This document shows, piece after piece, positions 54,483 to 62,460 of a stretch of 64,000 bases of DNA (its first letter is position 1; the number at the start of each line of letters is the position of its first letter). A model generated the notes under the pieces. That model was not told where the DNA came from and did not search any database. It saw nothing but the letters and a program-made list of their open reading frames with translations. The position numbers and the translations under genes were made by a program. Source of the stretch: Methylobrevis albus. GTDB taxonomy: Bacteria; Pseudomonadota; Alphaproteobacteria; Rhizobiales; Pleomorphomonadaceae. Location: the NCBI RefSeq assembly GCF_015904235.1, contig NZ_JADZLT010000049.1, positions 434,001 through 498,000 of the forward strand. The letters are read 5' to 3'.

Positions 54483-55570
54483 GCGAGGGGGCGAAGGTCG
54501 AGGGGGCGGGCCGCGACGCCGCCCCGGCGGGAGCGCGCGACATGAAGCTCATGAGCCGCGTCAAGCCCGTCAACCTCGCCCTGCAGGGTGGCGGCGCGCA
54601 CGGCGCCTTCACCTGGGGCGTGCTCGACCGGCTGCTCGAGGACGGGCGCATCGGCTTCGAGGCGATCTCCGGCACCAGCGCCGGCGCGATGAACGCGGTG
54701 GTGCTCGCAGCCGGGCTCGAGGCCGGCGGGCTCGACGGCGCCCGCGCGGCGCTCGATCGCTTCTGGCGCAGCGTCAGCCTCGAGGGGCGCATCGCCGGGC
54801 CGCGCACCTCGCTGATCGAAAGCTGGTTCGGGGCCTGGCGGATGCCGTTCGACGTGCCGCGCTTCCCGTTCTTCGATCTCCTTTCGCGCGTCGCCAGCCC
54901 CTACGACCTCAACCCGCTCAACATCAACCCGCTGCGCGACCTCGTCGCCGAGCAGGTCGATTTCGACAAGGTACGCAGCTGCCGCAAGCTGAAGCTGTTC
55001 ATCTCGGCGACCAATGTCGCGACCGGCAAGATCAAGGTGTTCACCAACGCCGAGCTGACGCCCGAGGCGGTGATGGCCTCGGCCTGCCTGCCGTTCCTGT
55101 TCCAGGCGGTAGAGGTGGACGGCGAGCACTACTGGGACGGCGGCTACATGGGCAACCCGGCGCTGTTTCCGTTCTTCGGCATGACGAAGACGCCGGACAT
55201 CCTGCTCGTCCAGATCAACCCCATCGAACGGCGCGAGGTGCCGCGCGAGGCGCAGGGAATCGTCGAGCGGGTCAACGAGATCACCTTCAATGCCTCGCTG
55301 CTGCGCGAACTGCGCGCCATCGACTTCGTCAACCGGCTGATCGCCGAGGACCGCCTCGACCGCACCCGCTACCACGAGCACTTCGTGCACCGGATCGAGG
55401 GCGCCGAGGCGATGGGGGCGTTCAATGCTTCGACCAAGCTCGACACCTCGTTCCACTTCTTCGAGGAGCTGAAGGAGATCGGCCGGACGGCGGCGGAGAG
55501 TTTTCTCGACCGGCATTTCAAGGACGTCGGCCGCCGCGGCACGGTGGATCTCCGGGGCGCGTTCATGTGA
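54479..55570 (+). CDS. Patatin-like phospholipase/esterase
   Basis: Serine-aspartate dyad hydrolase (363 aa) of the patatin family. The oxyanion hole is LQGGGAHGAFTWG near residue 36, the nucleophile elbow is ISGTSAGAMNAV (GTSAG), and the catalytic Asp is in WDGGYMGNPAL. No signal peptide or membrane helix is seen, so it is cytoplasmic. Start overlaps the bdhA stop by 4 bp. Patatins act on acyl esters, usually phospholipids. Coupling to 3-hydroxybutyrate dehydrogenase makes a PHB- or hydroxyacyl-ester substrate an attractive alternative, not yet shown by the sequence. Confidence 0.87.
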   Translation: MSEGAKVEGAGRDAAPAGARDMKLMSRVKPVNLALQGGGAHGAFTWGVLDRLLEDGRIGFEAISGTSAGAMNAVVLAAGLEAGGLDGARAALDRFWRSVSLEGRIAGPRTSLIESWFGAWRMPFDVPRFPFFDLLSRVASPYDLNPLNINPLRDLVAEQVDFDKVRSCRKLKLFISATNVATGKIKVFTNAELTPEAVMASACLPFLFQAVEVDGEHYWDGGYMGNPALFPFFGMTKTPDILLVQINPIERREVPREAQGIVERVNEITFNASLLRELRAIDFVNRLIAEDRLDRTRYHEHFVHRIEGAEAMGAFNASTKLDTSFHFFEELKEIGRTAAESFLDRHFKDVGRRGTVDLRGAFM

Positions 55571-55590
55571 TAGGCGCCGGCCGGCAAGGA

Positions 55591-55723
55591 TCCCTCCCCC
55601 TCGTGGGGAGGGTGGCCCGGCGAAGCCGGGTCGGGAGGGGTGACGGCGTCGCCTCGATTTGCCGAGAGGCCGTAACCCCTCCCGGCTCGCTGCGCTCGCC
55701 ACCCTCCCCACAAGGGGGAGGGA
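55591..55723. repeat. Long intergenic inverted repeat C
   Basis: Arms at about 55591-55646 and 55668-55723, based on TCCCTCCCCCTCGTGGGGAGGG and GGAGGGGTGACGGC, are inverted copies around about 21 bp. They lie between the patatin and SDR genes. The motif family is common in alphaproteobacterial genomes and related to repeat B and the window edge. Confidence 0.8.
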
Positions 55724-55774
55724 TGGTGCATGATCGCTTCGCCTTGTCCTGACCCTTCCAATCCCGGGAACCCC

Positions 55775-56626
55775 ATGACCGCCACCCCCGACCGCCGCGT
55801 CATCCTCATCACCGGGGCCTCCTCGGGCATCGGCTTTGCCGCCGCGCGCGACATGGCGGCGCGCGGCTGGCGGGTGTTCGCGACGGCGCGGACGGAGGAG
55901 GACCGGGCGAAACTGGCGCTGCTGCCCGGCGTCGAGCCGGTGCACCTCGACTATGCCGACCCGGCCTCGATCGCCGCCTGCGCAGAAACGGTGCTCGCCG
56001 CCACCGGCGGGCGGATCGATGCGCTCTTCAACAACGGCGCCTATGGCCAGCCGGGCGCGGTGGAGGATCTCCCCACCGCGGCGCTGAAGGCGCAGTTCGA
56101 GGTCAACGTGTTCGGCTGGCACGACCTCACCTGCCGCGTGCTGCCGGCGATGCGGGCGCGCGGCGGCGGGCGGATCGTGCAGTGCTCGTCGATCCTCGGC
56201 TTCATCGCGCTGAAGTACCGCGGCGCCTACATAGCCTCGAAGCACGCGGTGGAGGGGCTGACCGATACGCTGCGGCTCGAGGTGCGCGGCGCCGGCATCC
56301 ACGTCTCGTCGATCCGGCCGGGGCCGATCGCCACCCGCTTCGTCGAGACCAGCATGAAGATGTTCCGCCAGAACATCGACATCCCGTCGTCGCCGCACCG
56401 GGCGGCCTACGAAAAGCGGCTCGCCAAGATGCAGATGGGCGGCGAGAACAAATGGAAGCTGCAGCCGGAAGCCGTGGTCGCCTGCCTGATCCACGCCTGC
56501 GAGAGCCCGGATCCGAAGCCCTATTACAGCGTCACCTTCCCGACCAAGCTGCTCTGGGTGCTGAAGCGCCTCGTGCCGTCGCGCAGCTTCGTCAAGCTGC
56601 TGCGCTGGGTGTCGAACCGCGAATAG
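55775..56626 (+). CDS. Short-chain dehydrogenase/reductase
   Basis: NAD(P)-dependent SDR (283 aa). TGASSGIG at residues 14-21 binds cofactor, NNGAYGQPGAVEDLP replaces the classical NNAG, and the catalytic segment is CSSILGFIALKYRGAYIASKHA with Ser, Tyr and Lys. The C-terminal 60 residues (PYYSVTFPTKLLWVLKRLVPS) are typical of the YbbO/retinol dehydrogenase-like group and may touch the membrane. Monocistronic. Substrate unknown. Confidence 0.86.
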   Translation: MTATPDRRVILITGASSGIGFAAARDMAARGWRVFATARTEEDRAKLALLPGVEPVHLDYADPASIAACAETVLAATGGRIDALFNNGAYGQPGAVEDLPTAALKAQFEVNVFGWHDLTCRVLPAMRARGGGRIVQCSSILGFIALKYRGAYIASKHAVEGLTDTLRLEVRGAGIHVSSIRPGPIATRFVETSMKMFRQNIDIPSSPHRAAYEKRLAKMQMGGENKWKLQPEAVVACLIHACESPDPKPYYSVTFPTKLLWVLKRLVPSRSFVKLLRWVSNRE

Positions 56627-56642
56627 CGCCGACGGATCGGCG

Positions 56643-57077
56643 TTACTTCAGCGCGATCAGCCGCTCGAAGGCGCGGCGCGGATAGTCGGCTTCGCCGAGC
56701 GCGTTCAGCTCGGTGTCGAGTTCGGCCGCGTCGTCCTCGATGCGCTTGCGGATCTTCTCGAGCTCGTCGTCGGTCAGATGCTCGATGCCGATGAAGAGGT
56801 TGCGGGCCTCTGCTGTCGCGCGGATCAATTCGTCGAGCTTTGCCTGCACGGCGGCGGCGTCGCGGTTCTGGGTGTTCTGGATCAGGAACACCATCAGGAA
56901 GGTGACGATGGTGGTGCCCGTGTTGATGACGAGCTGCCAGGTGTCGGAAAAGCCGAACAGCGGGCCGGTGACGATCCAGACCAGCACCATCGCGCAGCAG
57001 ATCGCGAAGGTGAACGGCTTGCCGGTCCAGTGGGCGATGCGGCTGGCGAGGTCGGTGAACAGGCGGCTGAAATTCAT
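56643..57077 (-). CDS. Low-affinity iron permease-like membrane protein
   Basis: A 144-residue protein of the PF04120 (FET4-like, 'low affinity iron permease') family. Two transmembrane helices are visible (FAICCAMVLVWIVTGPLFGF and INTGTTIVTFLMVFLIQNTQ), then a conserved NTQNRDAAAVQAKLDELIRA and a charged C-terminal helix. Despite the family name, iron transport has not been shown for bacterial members. ATG at 57077 is chosen as the natural start before the first helix. Confidence 0.84.
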   Translation of the reverse strand: MNFSRLFTDLASRIAHWTGKPFTFAICCAMVLVWIVTGPLFGFSDTWQLVINTGTTIVTFLMVFLIQNTQNRDAAAVQAKLDELIRATAEARNLFIGIEHLTDDELEKIRKRIEDDAAELDTELNALGEADYPRRAFERLIALK

Positions 57078-57261
57078 CGGGGGCCTCTGGCGAAGAAATC
57101 GAATCGCGGTAGCTTGAGGGGGTGGGCGCCTTCGGGCCTGCGGCGGATGGTGAACCGAAGGATGGAGTTCTGCACGCTTCACAGACCTGACACAGACGCT
57201 ATACATTATGCGGGCGTCATCCTCGGGGTGACCGAGGAGAGGCGGTAGAGAGGAGCGAGAG

Positions 57262-57819
57262 GTGACGATCGCGGTCTCGCCGGACGGTCATCCGGCTCTG
57301 GTTCTCAACGCGGACTACCGTCCGCTGAGCTACTATCCGCTGTCGCTGTGGTCGTGGCAGGACGCCGTGAAAGCCGTGTTCCTCGACCGCGTCAACATCG
57401 TCTCCGAATACGACGTCGCGGTGCGCAGCCCGACGTTCGAATTCCGCCTGCCGTCCGTCGTCTGCCTGAAGTCCTATGTGCGCCCGTCGCGCCATCCGGC
57501 CTTCACGCGGTTCAACGTGTTCCTGCGCGATCGCTTCCAGTGCCAGTACTGCGGCTCGAAGGACGAACTCACCTTCGACCACCTGATCCCGCGCTCGCGC
57601 GGCGGCCAGACGACGTGGGAGAACGTGATCACCGCGTGCTCGCCGTGCAATCTCAAGAAGGCGAACAAGTCGCTGAAGGAATCCGGGCTGAACCCGTTCC
57701 AGATGCCCTATTCGCCGAGCGTGCAGGACCTGCACAACAACGGCCGGCTGTTCCCGCCGAACTACCTGCACGACAGCTGGCTCGACTTCCTCTACTGGGA
57801 CACCGAGCTCGATCCGTGA
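57262..57819 (+). CDS. HNH endonuclease domain protein
   Basis: A 185-residue HNH protein. The zinc and catalytic core runs FQCQYCGSKDELTFDHLIPRSRGG, with the CxxC, the first His in FDHL, then WENVITACSPCNLKK with the asparagine and second CxxC. The N-terminal LNADYRPLSYYPLSLWSWQDAVK is typical of a widespread chromosomal HNH family of unknown role, not of mobile introns or phages. A GTG start preceded by AGGAG is used. DNA cleavage is the expected activity, target unknown. Confidence 0.87.
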   Translation: MTIAVSPDGHPALVLNADYRPLSYYPLSLWSWQDAVKAVFLDRVNIVSEYDVAVRSPTFEFRLPSVVCLKSYVRPSRHPAFTRFNVFLRDRFQCQYCGSKDELTFDHLIPRSRGGQTTWENVITACSPCNLKKANKSLKESGLNPFQMPYSPSVQDLHNNGRLFPPNYLHDSWLDFLYWDTELDP

Positions 57820-57904
57820 GGCGCGAGGGCGCGCCGAGCTGCAACATCCTCCGGGATGCGCACAGCTCTCCGATTCAGCAGGCGGCGAAGTCGGGCGTTC
57901 CCGA

Positions 57905-57947
57905 CCTCGTCCTTCGAGACGGCCCTGCGGGCCTCCTCAGGATGAGG
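57905..57947 (-). repeat. Mosaic repeat element, inverted copy A4
   Basis: Near-identical to A1 at 34912-34954 (CCTCGTCCTTCGAGACGG...CCTCCTCAGGATGAGG), same orientation, again paired with a downstream direct copy. Confidence 0.75.
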
Positions 57948-58013
57948 TCTTCGAGAGTTTCAGTACGACGTCTTCCGCCGTTTTTCTCGGTAAAACAGCT
58001 ACATAACCTTTCC

Positions 58014-58059
58014 CCTCACCCTGAGGAAGCCGCGCAAGCGTCTGTCTCGAAGGGCGAGG
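58014..58059 (+). repeat. Mosaic repeat element, direct copy A5
   Basis: Matches A2 at 35045-35089 with variation in the central stem, and has the same GAAAAGCCGGGGCG flank. The 296-bp gap between the HNH and SHOCT genes is mostly made of this A4-A5 pair. Confidence 0.75.
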
Positions 58060-58115
58060 GAAAAGCCGGGGCGTCCGCGTGACGATATCAGTCCGGCGCC
58101 CGGTGCCGTGATCCA

Positions 58116-59018
58116 TCAGAGCCGGCTCAGCAATTCCCGTTTCTTCTCGGCAAATTCCTCGTCGCTGAGCACGCCGCGGTCGCGCAGGGCGGCGAGGCGT
58201 TCGATCAGGTCGAGCGGGTCGCCGGCGACGGGCGTCGCGACGCGCGGCGTCGGGCTCGGGGCGTCGGCCGGGATGATCACGGCCGCGCCCGCGGGCGGGC
58301 TCGAGATCGAATCCTGCCAGGCATCGCCGCCGAAGGTCTCGGTCGTCTCGCCGGGGATTTCGTCCCGGTCGAGATAGTCGGATGTCCCGCCCTGCTGCTG
58401 ATACTGCGACGGGTTCTGGGACGAGTTCTGGGGCTCGGCGTCGACGCGGCGCAGATCGCTCGCGCGCACCGTGCCGTGCTGGCTCTGGAACGAGAGGTCG
58501 CGGCCGGAGCCCTGCTGCTGCGAGACGCCGCCGATCAGGTGGTCGCCGGTGTCGTAGACGATCACGCCGCTGCCGTCGTCGATGGCGAGGCGGCGGGTGT
58601 CCGGGAACACGGCGTAGCGCATGCCGTTCTGGCTGCCGCTCGACGATGGCTGGCCGAGGTCGGCCGGCCAGCCGGGCGAACCGGCGAACGCGCCGAACGA
58701 CGATCCCTGACCGCCGCTCTCCAGCGATCGGGCGAACGGCGAGCCGTTGTCGGCGAGCGCGGCGGCGAGTTCGTCGGCGAGGCTGCCGACGCGGTTGCGC
58801 AGGCCGTTGTTGAACATGTCGCCGATCATCAGCATGCCGCCGCGGCTCCATTGGCCCATGCCGCCGAATTCGGGGTGGCTGAACTGGGCCATCTGGCCGC
58901 CGCCGGCCTGCATGGCGACGAGCAGGGTGGACGCGGCGTCGGCCGAGAAGCCGTGGCGGCCGGCGATCTCCTCGATGCGGTGACGGGCTTCCTGGGACAA
59001 CGGCGAGGCGGTGGTCAT
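58116..59018 (-). CDS. SHOCT-domain protein, otherwise unknown
   Basis: A 300-residue soluble protein. The N-terminal helix (ARHRIEEIAGRHGFSADAASTLL) and a central Gly/Ser/Gln-rich, probably disordered stretch are followed by a C-terminal SHOCT motif (DPLDLIERLAALRDRGVLSDEEFAEKK). SHOCT is a short oligomerisation or tethering module. The MFNNGLRNRVGSLADELAAAL segment is a conserved block of related alphaproteobacterial proteins. No catalytic motif is visible and the role is unknown. Confidence 0.78.
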   Translation of the reverse strand: MTTASPLSQEARHRIEEIAGRHGFSADAASTLLVAMQAGGGQMAQFSHPEFGGMGQWSRGGMLMIGDMFNNGLRNRVGSLADELAAALADNGSPFARSLESGGQGSSFGAFAGSPGWPADLGQPSSSGSQNGMRYAVFPDTRRLAIDDGSGVIVYDTGDHLIGGVSQQQGSGRDLSFQSQHGTVRASDLRRVDAEPQNSSQNPSQYQQQGGTSDYLDRDEIPGETTETFGGDAWQDSISSPPAGAAVIIPADAPSPTPRVATPVAGDPLDLIERLAALRDRGVLSDEEFAEKKRELLSRL

Positions 59019-59207
59019 GACGGCTCTCCAAGGGCGGCCCGGCGCAGTATGCAGGGGCCGGCGGTGCCCCGGGTGGCGGGGCGGGCGGCCGAAGCCGATT
59101 GCGCGGCGGGAACAGCTGCGCTTATAGACGGCAACGCCGCCGCGAGGCGAGCGGTTCCCACCCGATCCGATCGCGACGCCGTTCGCGGCGAGCCCTGCGA
59201 GCGATCC

Positions 59208-60146
59208 ATGCCGCGTTCCTCCCTCCCCACCGAGGCCGTGCCTCCGGACACCGCGCCGCCCCGCGCGCCGGCCGACCGCCGCCGCCGCGCCACGCTGGTC
59301 GGCCTCACCGCCGTGCTGATGTGGTCGCTGCTCGGGGTGTTCGCGGCCGGCACCGGCGCGGTGCCGCCGTTCCTGCTCAACGGGCTGTGCTTCGGGCTCT
59401 CCGGGCTCGGCGCGCTCGGCTGGCTGCTCATCTCCGGGCGCGGCCTCGGCGCGCTGCGCCAGCCGGCGCATGTCTGGCTGCTCGGCACCTTCGGCCTGTT
59501 CGGCTTCCACGCGCTCTATTTCACGGCGATCCGCAACGCGCCGCCGGTCGAGGCGAACCTCATCAACTACCTCTGGCCGCTGCTGATCGTGCTGTTCTCC
59601 GGGCTTTTGCCCGGCGAGCGGCTGCGCTGGCACCATGTCGCCGGCGTCGCGATCGGCTTCATCGGCGCCGGGCTGCTGATCACGGGGGGCGGCGGGCTCG
59701 ACCTCTCGGGCGGTCACGCGCTCGGCTACGGCGCGGCGATCGCCTCGGCGCTGACCTGGTCGAGCTATTCGGTGCTGTCGCGCCGGCTGCCGGAGGTGCC
59801 GACCGAGGCGGTGACCGGCTTCTGCCTCGTCACCGCGCTGCTGAGCTTCGCCGGGCACGCGCTGTTCGAGACCACGGTCTGGCCGGCGGGGGCGTTCGAG
59901 TGGACGATGGTCGCGGGGCTCGCGGTGTTCCCGGTCGGCCTCGCCTTCTTCGTCTGGGACTACGGCGTCAAGCGCGGCGACATCCAGGTGCTCGGCGCCT
60001 CGGCCTATGCGGCGCCGGTGCTGTCGACGCTGCTGCTCATCCTGTTCGGCTTCGGGGCGTTCACGCTGAATGCCGCGCTCGCCTGCGCCCTCGTCACCGG
60101 CGGCGCGCTGCTCGCCGGCAAGGACCTGTTCCTGAAGCGCGGCTGA
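59208..60146 (+). CDS. EamA/DMT-family transporter
   Basis: Inner-membrane transporter (312 aa) of the drug/metabolite superfamily, with two EamA repeats and about ten predicted helices. The first repeat starts LVGLTAVLMWSLLGVFAAG, and the second contains ALGYGAAIASALTWSSYSVL. LYFTAIRNAPPVEANLINYLWP resembles aromatic amino acid exporter-like DMT proteins. It probably exports a small metabolite, unidentified. The N-terminal 25 residues before the first helix are proline-rich and not hydrophobic. Confidence 0.87.
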   Translation: MPRSSLPTEAVPPDTAPPRAPADRRRRATLVGLTAVLMWSLLGVFAAGTGAVPPFLLNGLCFGLSGLGALGWLLISGRGLGALRQPAHVWLLGTFGLFGFHALYFTAIRNAPPVEANLINYLWPLLIVLFSGLLPGERLRWHHVAGVAIGFIGAGLLITGGGGLDLSGGHALGYGAAIASALTWSSYSVLSRRLPEVPTEAVTGFCLVTALLSFAGHALFETTVWPAGAFEWTMVAGLAVFPVGLAFFVWDYGVKRGDIQVLGASAYAAPVLSTLLLILFGFGAFTLNAALACALVTGGALLAGKDLFLKRG

Positions 60147-60153
60147 TGGCGGT

Positions 60154-60618
60154 TCAACTCCGCGGTCGCGGCCGCGGATACCAGTCGGGCGGAGCGAGTT
60201 CGAAGCCGGCGAAGCGGAAGCCGGGCGCCACCGTGCAGCCGACCAGCGTCCAGGGCCCGAGGCTCTCGGCGGTCTGCCACCAGCCGGGCGGCACCACGGC
60301 CTGCGGCCGCTGACCCTGGCCAAGCTCCGGTCCGAGATGATGCGCCTCGGCGTCGTGGCCGTTCGGCGACAAGGTCAGCGCCAGCGGCGCCCCGGCGTGC
60401 CAGTGCCAGACCTCGGCCGCGTCGATCCGGTGCCAGGCCGAGAGTTCCCCCGCCCCGAGCAGATAGTAGATCGCCGTCGAGCGCGCGCGCCCGTCCGGCC
60501 CCTCGATGTCCTCGAAGGTCTGGCGATAGTGGCCGCCTTCGGGGTGCGGCCGAAGATCGAGCAGGCGGATCACCTCGGCGGCGGAGAGGGCGCGGGCGGC
60601 ATCGGTCGGGCTCGTCAT
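60154..60618 (-). CDS. DUF985 cupin-fold protein
   Basis: A 154-residue cupin of the DUF985 (YML079w-like) family. HPEGGHYRQTFED near residue 25, AIYYLLGAGELSAWHRIDAAEVWHWH and VPPGWWQTAE are the conserved blocks; histidines in WHRID and WHWH would line the pocket. The yeast relative has a jelly-roll fold and an unassigned ligand. It lies just before gloB on the same strand (21-bp gap), so they may be co-transcribed. Confidence 0.85.
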   Translation of the reverse strand: MTSPTDAARALSAAEVIRLLDLRPHPEGGHYRQTFEDIEGPDGRARSTAIYYLLGAGELSAWHRIDAAEVWHWHAGAPLALTLSPNGHDAEAHHLGPELGQGQRPQAVVPPGWWQTAESLGPWTLVGCTVAPGFRFAGFELAPPDWYPRPRPRS

Positions 60619-60639
60619 CGGGGGCTCTCCGGTGGAGGG

Positions 60640-61410
60640 TCAGCCGCGGTTCTTGCGCTCGCGGATCTCGGCGAACACCGCGACGGCCGGGTGGCCGGCG
60701 AGGCCGACCTGGGCCGCGATCGCCGGCTCGCCGGCGCGCAGGAACGGGTTGGTCGCGATCTCCGCGCCGATCGTCGAGGGGATCGTCGGCCGGCCGGCGG
60801 CGCGGGCCGCCTCGACCTCGGCCGCCCGGGCGACGAGGGCGGCGTTGCCCGGGTCGATGCCGAGGGCGAAGCGGGCGTTGGAGAGGGTGTATTCGTGGCC
60901 GCAGTAGACGGCGGTCTCGGGCGGCAGCGCCGCGAGGCGGAGCAGCGATGCCCACATGTCGGCCGGCGTGCCCTCGAACAGCCGCCCGCAGCCGAGCGCG
61001 AACAGCGTGTCGCCGGTGAAGACCGCGGCGATCTCGGGCAGATGATAGGAGAGGTGGCCCGCGGTGTGGCCCGGGGTGGCGAGCGCGGTGACGGCAAGGC
61101 CGGCGACCGTCGCGGTTTCGCCGTCACCGAGCGTGCCGTCGAGCCCGGCGATCCGCGACGCCTCGGCGGCGGGGCCGAGCACGCGGGCGCCGCTCGCCGC
61201 TTTCAGGGCGGCGAGGCCGCCGACGTGGTCGTGGTGGTGGTGGGTGATCAGGATGTCGGTGAGCTGCCAGCCGCGGGCGGCGAGTTCGGCCGCGATCGGC
61301 GCTTCCTCGGGCGCATCGACCAGCAGCGTGCCGCCGCCGTCCGGCCGGTGGACGAGGACGGCGTAGTTGTCGCTGAGGCACGGGATGACGGCGATCTCGA
61401 CGTCGGGCAT
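60640..61410 (-). CDS. gloB: Hydroxyacylglutathione hydrolase (glyoxalase II)
   Basis: Metallo-beta-lactamase-fold enzyme (256 aa) hydrolysing S-D-lactoylglutathione in methylglyoxal detoxification. The start IPCLSDNYAVLVHRP, the metal motif THHHHDHVGG near residue 57, TPGHTAGHLSYH, FTGDTLFALGCGRLFEGT and CGHEYTLSNARFAL are all diagnostic of GloB. Divergent from a methyltransferase gene, an arrangement often conserved in this order. Confidence 0.94.
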   Translation of the reverse strand: MPDVEIAVIPCLSDNYAVLVHRPDGGGTLLVDAPEEAPIAAELAARGWQLTDILITHHHHDHVGGLAALKAASGARVLGPAAEASRIAGLDGTLGDGETATVAGLAVTALATPGHTAGHLSYHLPEIAAVFTGDTLFALGCGRLFEGTPADMWASLLRLAALPPETAVYCGHEYTLSNARFALGIDPGNAALVARAAEVEAARAAGRPTIPSTIGAEIATNPFLRAGEPAIAAQVGLAGHPAVAVFAEIRERKNRG

Positions 61411-61578
61411 GGCAAACTCCTCGTTGGTCCTCGGCTCGCCGCCGGGCGGGCGGGTTGCCGCCGGGCGGCCGTCACCGCATGTTAGGCGGTGTGTGCGACG
61501 CTGGTACGGACGGCCAGACCTTAAGCAGTCGGCACCGGGGTGCCAACGGCGCAGACGTCGGCGGCAGCAAGGGACAGC

Positions 61579-62346
61579 ATGTATCTCGACGTCATCGACC
61601 TGCGCGACTTCTACGCCGAAGAGCTCGGGGCGACGGTGCGGCAGATCCTGCTCGACCGCATCCGCGGCGCCTGGCCGAACGTGCGCGGCGACCGGCTGCT
61701 CGGCCTCGGCTATGCGACGCCCTATCTCGGCGCCTTCCGCGAGGAGGCCGAGCGCACCATCGCCTTCATGCCGGCGGCGCAGGGGGTGGTGAACTGGCCC
61801 GGCGACGGGCCGTCGGCCGCCGCCCTTGTCGTCGACGACATGCTGCCGCTGCCCGACGCGGCGGTCGACCGGGTGCTGGTGGTGCACGCGCTGGAGATGG
61901 CGAACGACCCGCGCGAGGTGCTGCGCGAGGTGTGGCGCGTGCTGTCGCCGGGCGGGCGGCTGCTGATCGTGGTGCCGAACCGGCGCGGGCTCTGGGCGCG
62001 GGTCGACAGCTCGCCCTTCGGCTACGGCCGGCCGTTCTCGCGCACCCAGCTCACCGCGCTGCTGCGCGAAAGCCTGTTCTCGCCGGTCGCCTGGCGCGAG
62101 GCGCTGCACATGCTGCCGGTAAAGCGCCGGCGGGTGCGGCGGCCGTCGTCGCCGTGGGAGCGGATCGGCGCCCGCTTCTGGCCGGCGTTCGCTGGCGTCA
62201 TCATCGTCGAGGCGACGAAACAGCTCTACCAGGGCCTGCCGGTGCGCAAGCCGGCGCAGGTGCGCGCCTCGTTCCGGCCGAGCCTGATCCCGGCCGGCGT
62301 GCGGCCGACGGCGGGGCGGAGCGCGCCCGAGCAGCCGGCGGGCTGA
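61579..62346 (+). CDS. SAM-dependent methyltransferase next to gloB
   Basis: Class I methyltransferase-like protein (255 aa). RLLGLGYATPYLGAF near residue 36 is the SAM motif I in the LGxGxATPYL form of this subgroup, and LVVDDMLPLPDAAVDRVLVVHALE gives the acidic and post-I parts. EVWRVLSPGGRLLIVVPNRRGLW is the late core typical of Methyltransf_11. The C-terminal 70 residues are basic and may bind nucleic acid or membrane. ATG at 61579 has AGGGA upstream. Substrate unknown. Confidence 0.83.
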   Translation: MYLDVIDLRDFYAEELGATVRQILLDRIRGAWPNVRGDRLLGLGYATPYLGAFREEAERTIAFMPAAQGVVNWPGDGPSAAALVVDDMLPLPDAAVDRVLVVHALEMANDPREVLREVWRVLSPGGRLLIVVPNRRGLWARVDSSPFGYGRPFSRTQLTALLRESLFSPVAWREALHMLPVKRRRVRRPSSPWERIGARFWPAFAGVIIVEATKQLYQGLPVRKPAQVRASFRPSLIPAGVRPTAGRSAPEQPAG

Positions 62347-62460
62347 GCCGATCCCAGGGGTCGTGTGCGCAAACGTTAGGCATTGCGCAAGTGCCCTGCT
62401 CCATAGTGCCCCGAACGTCCTCGAACGGCAGACCTGATCGTGATCGAAGGCTCGAATCGC

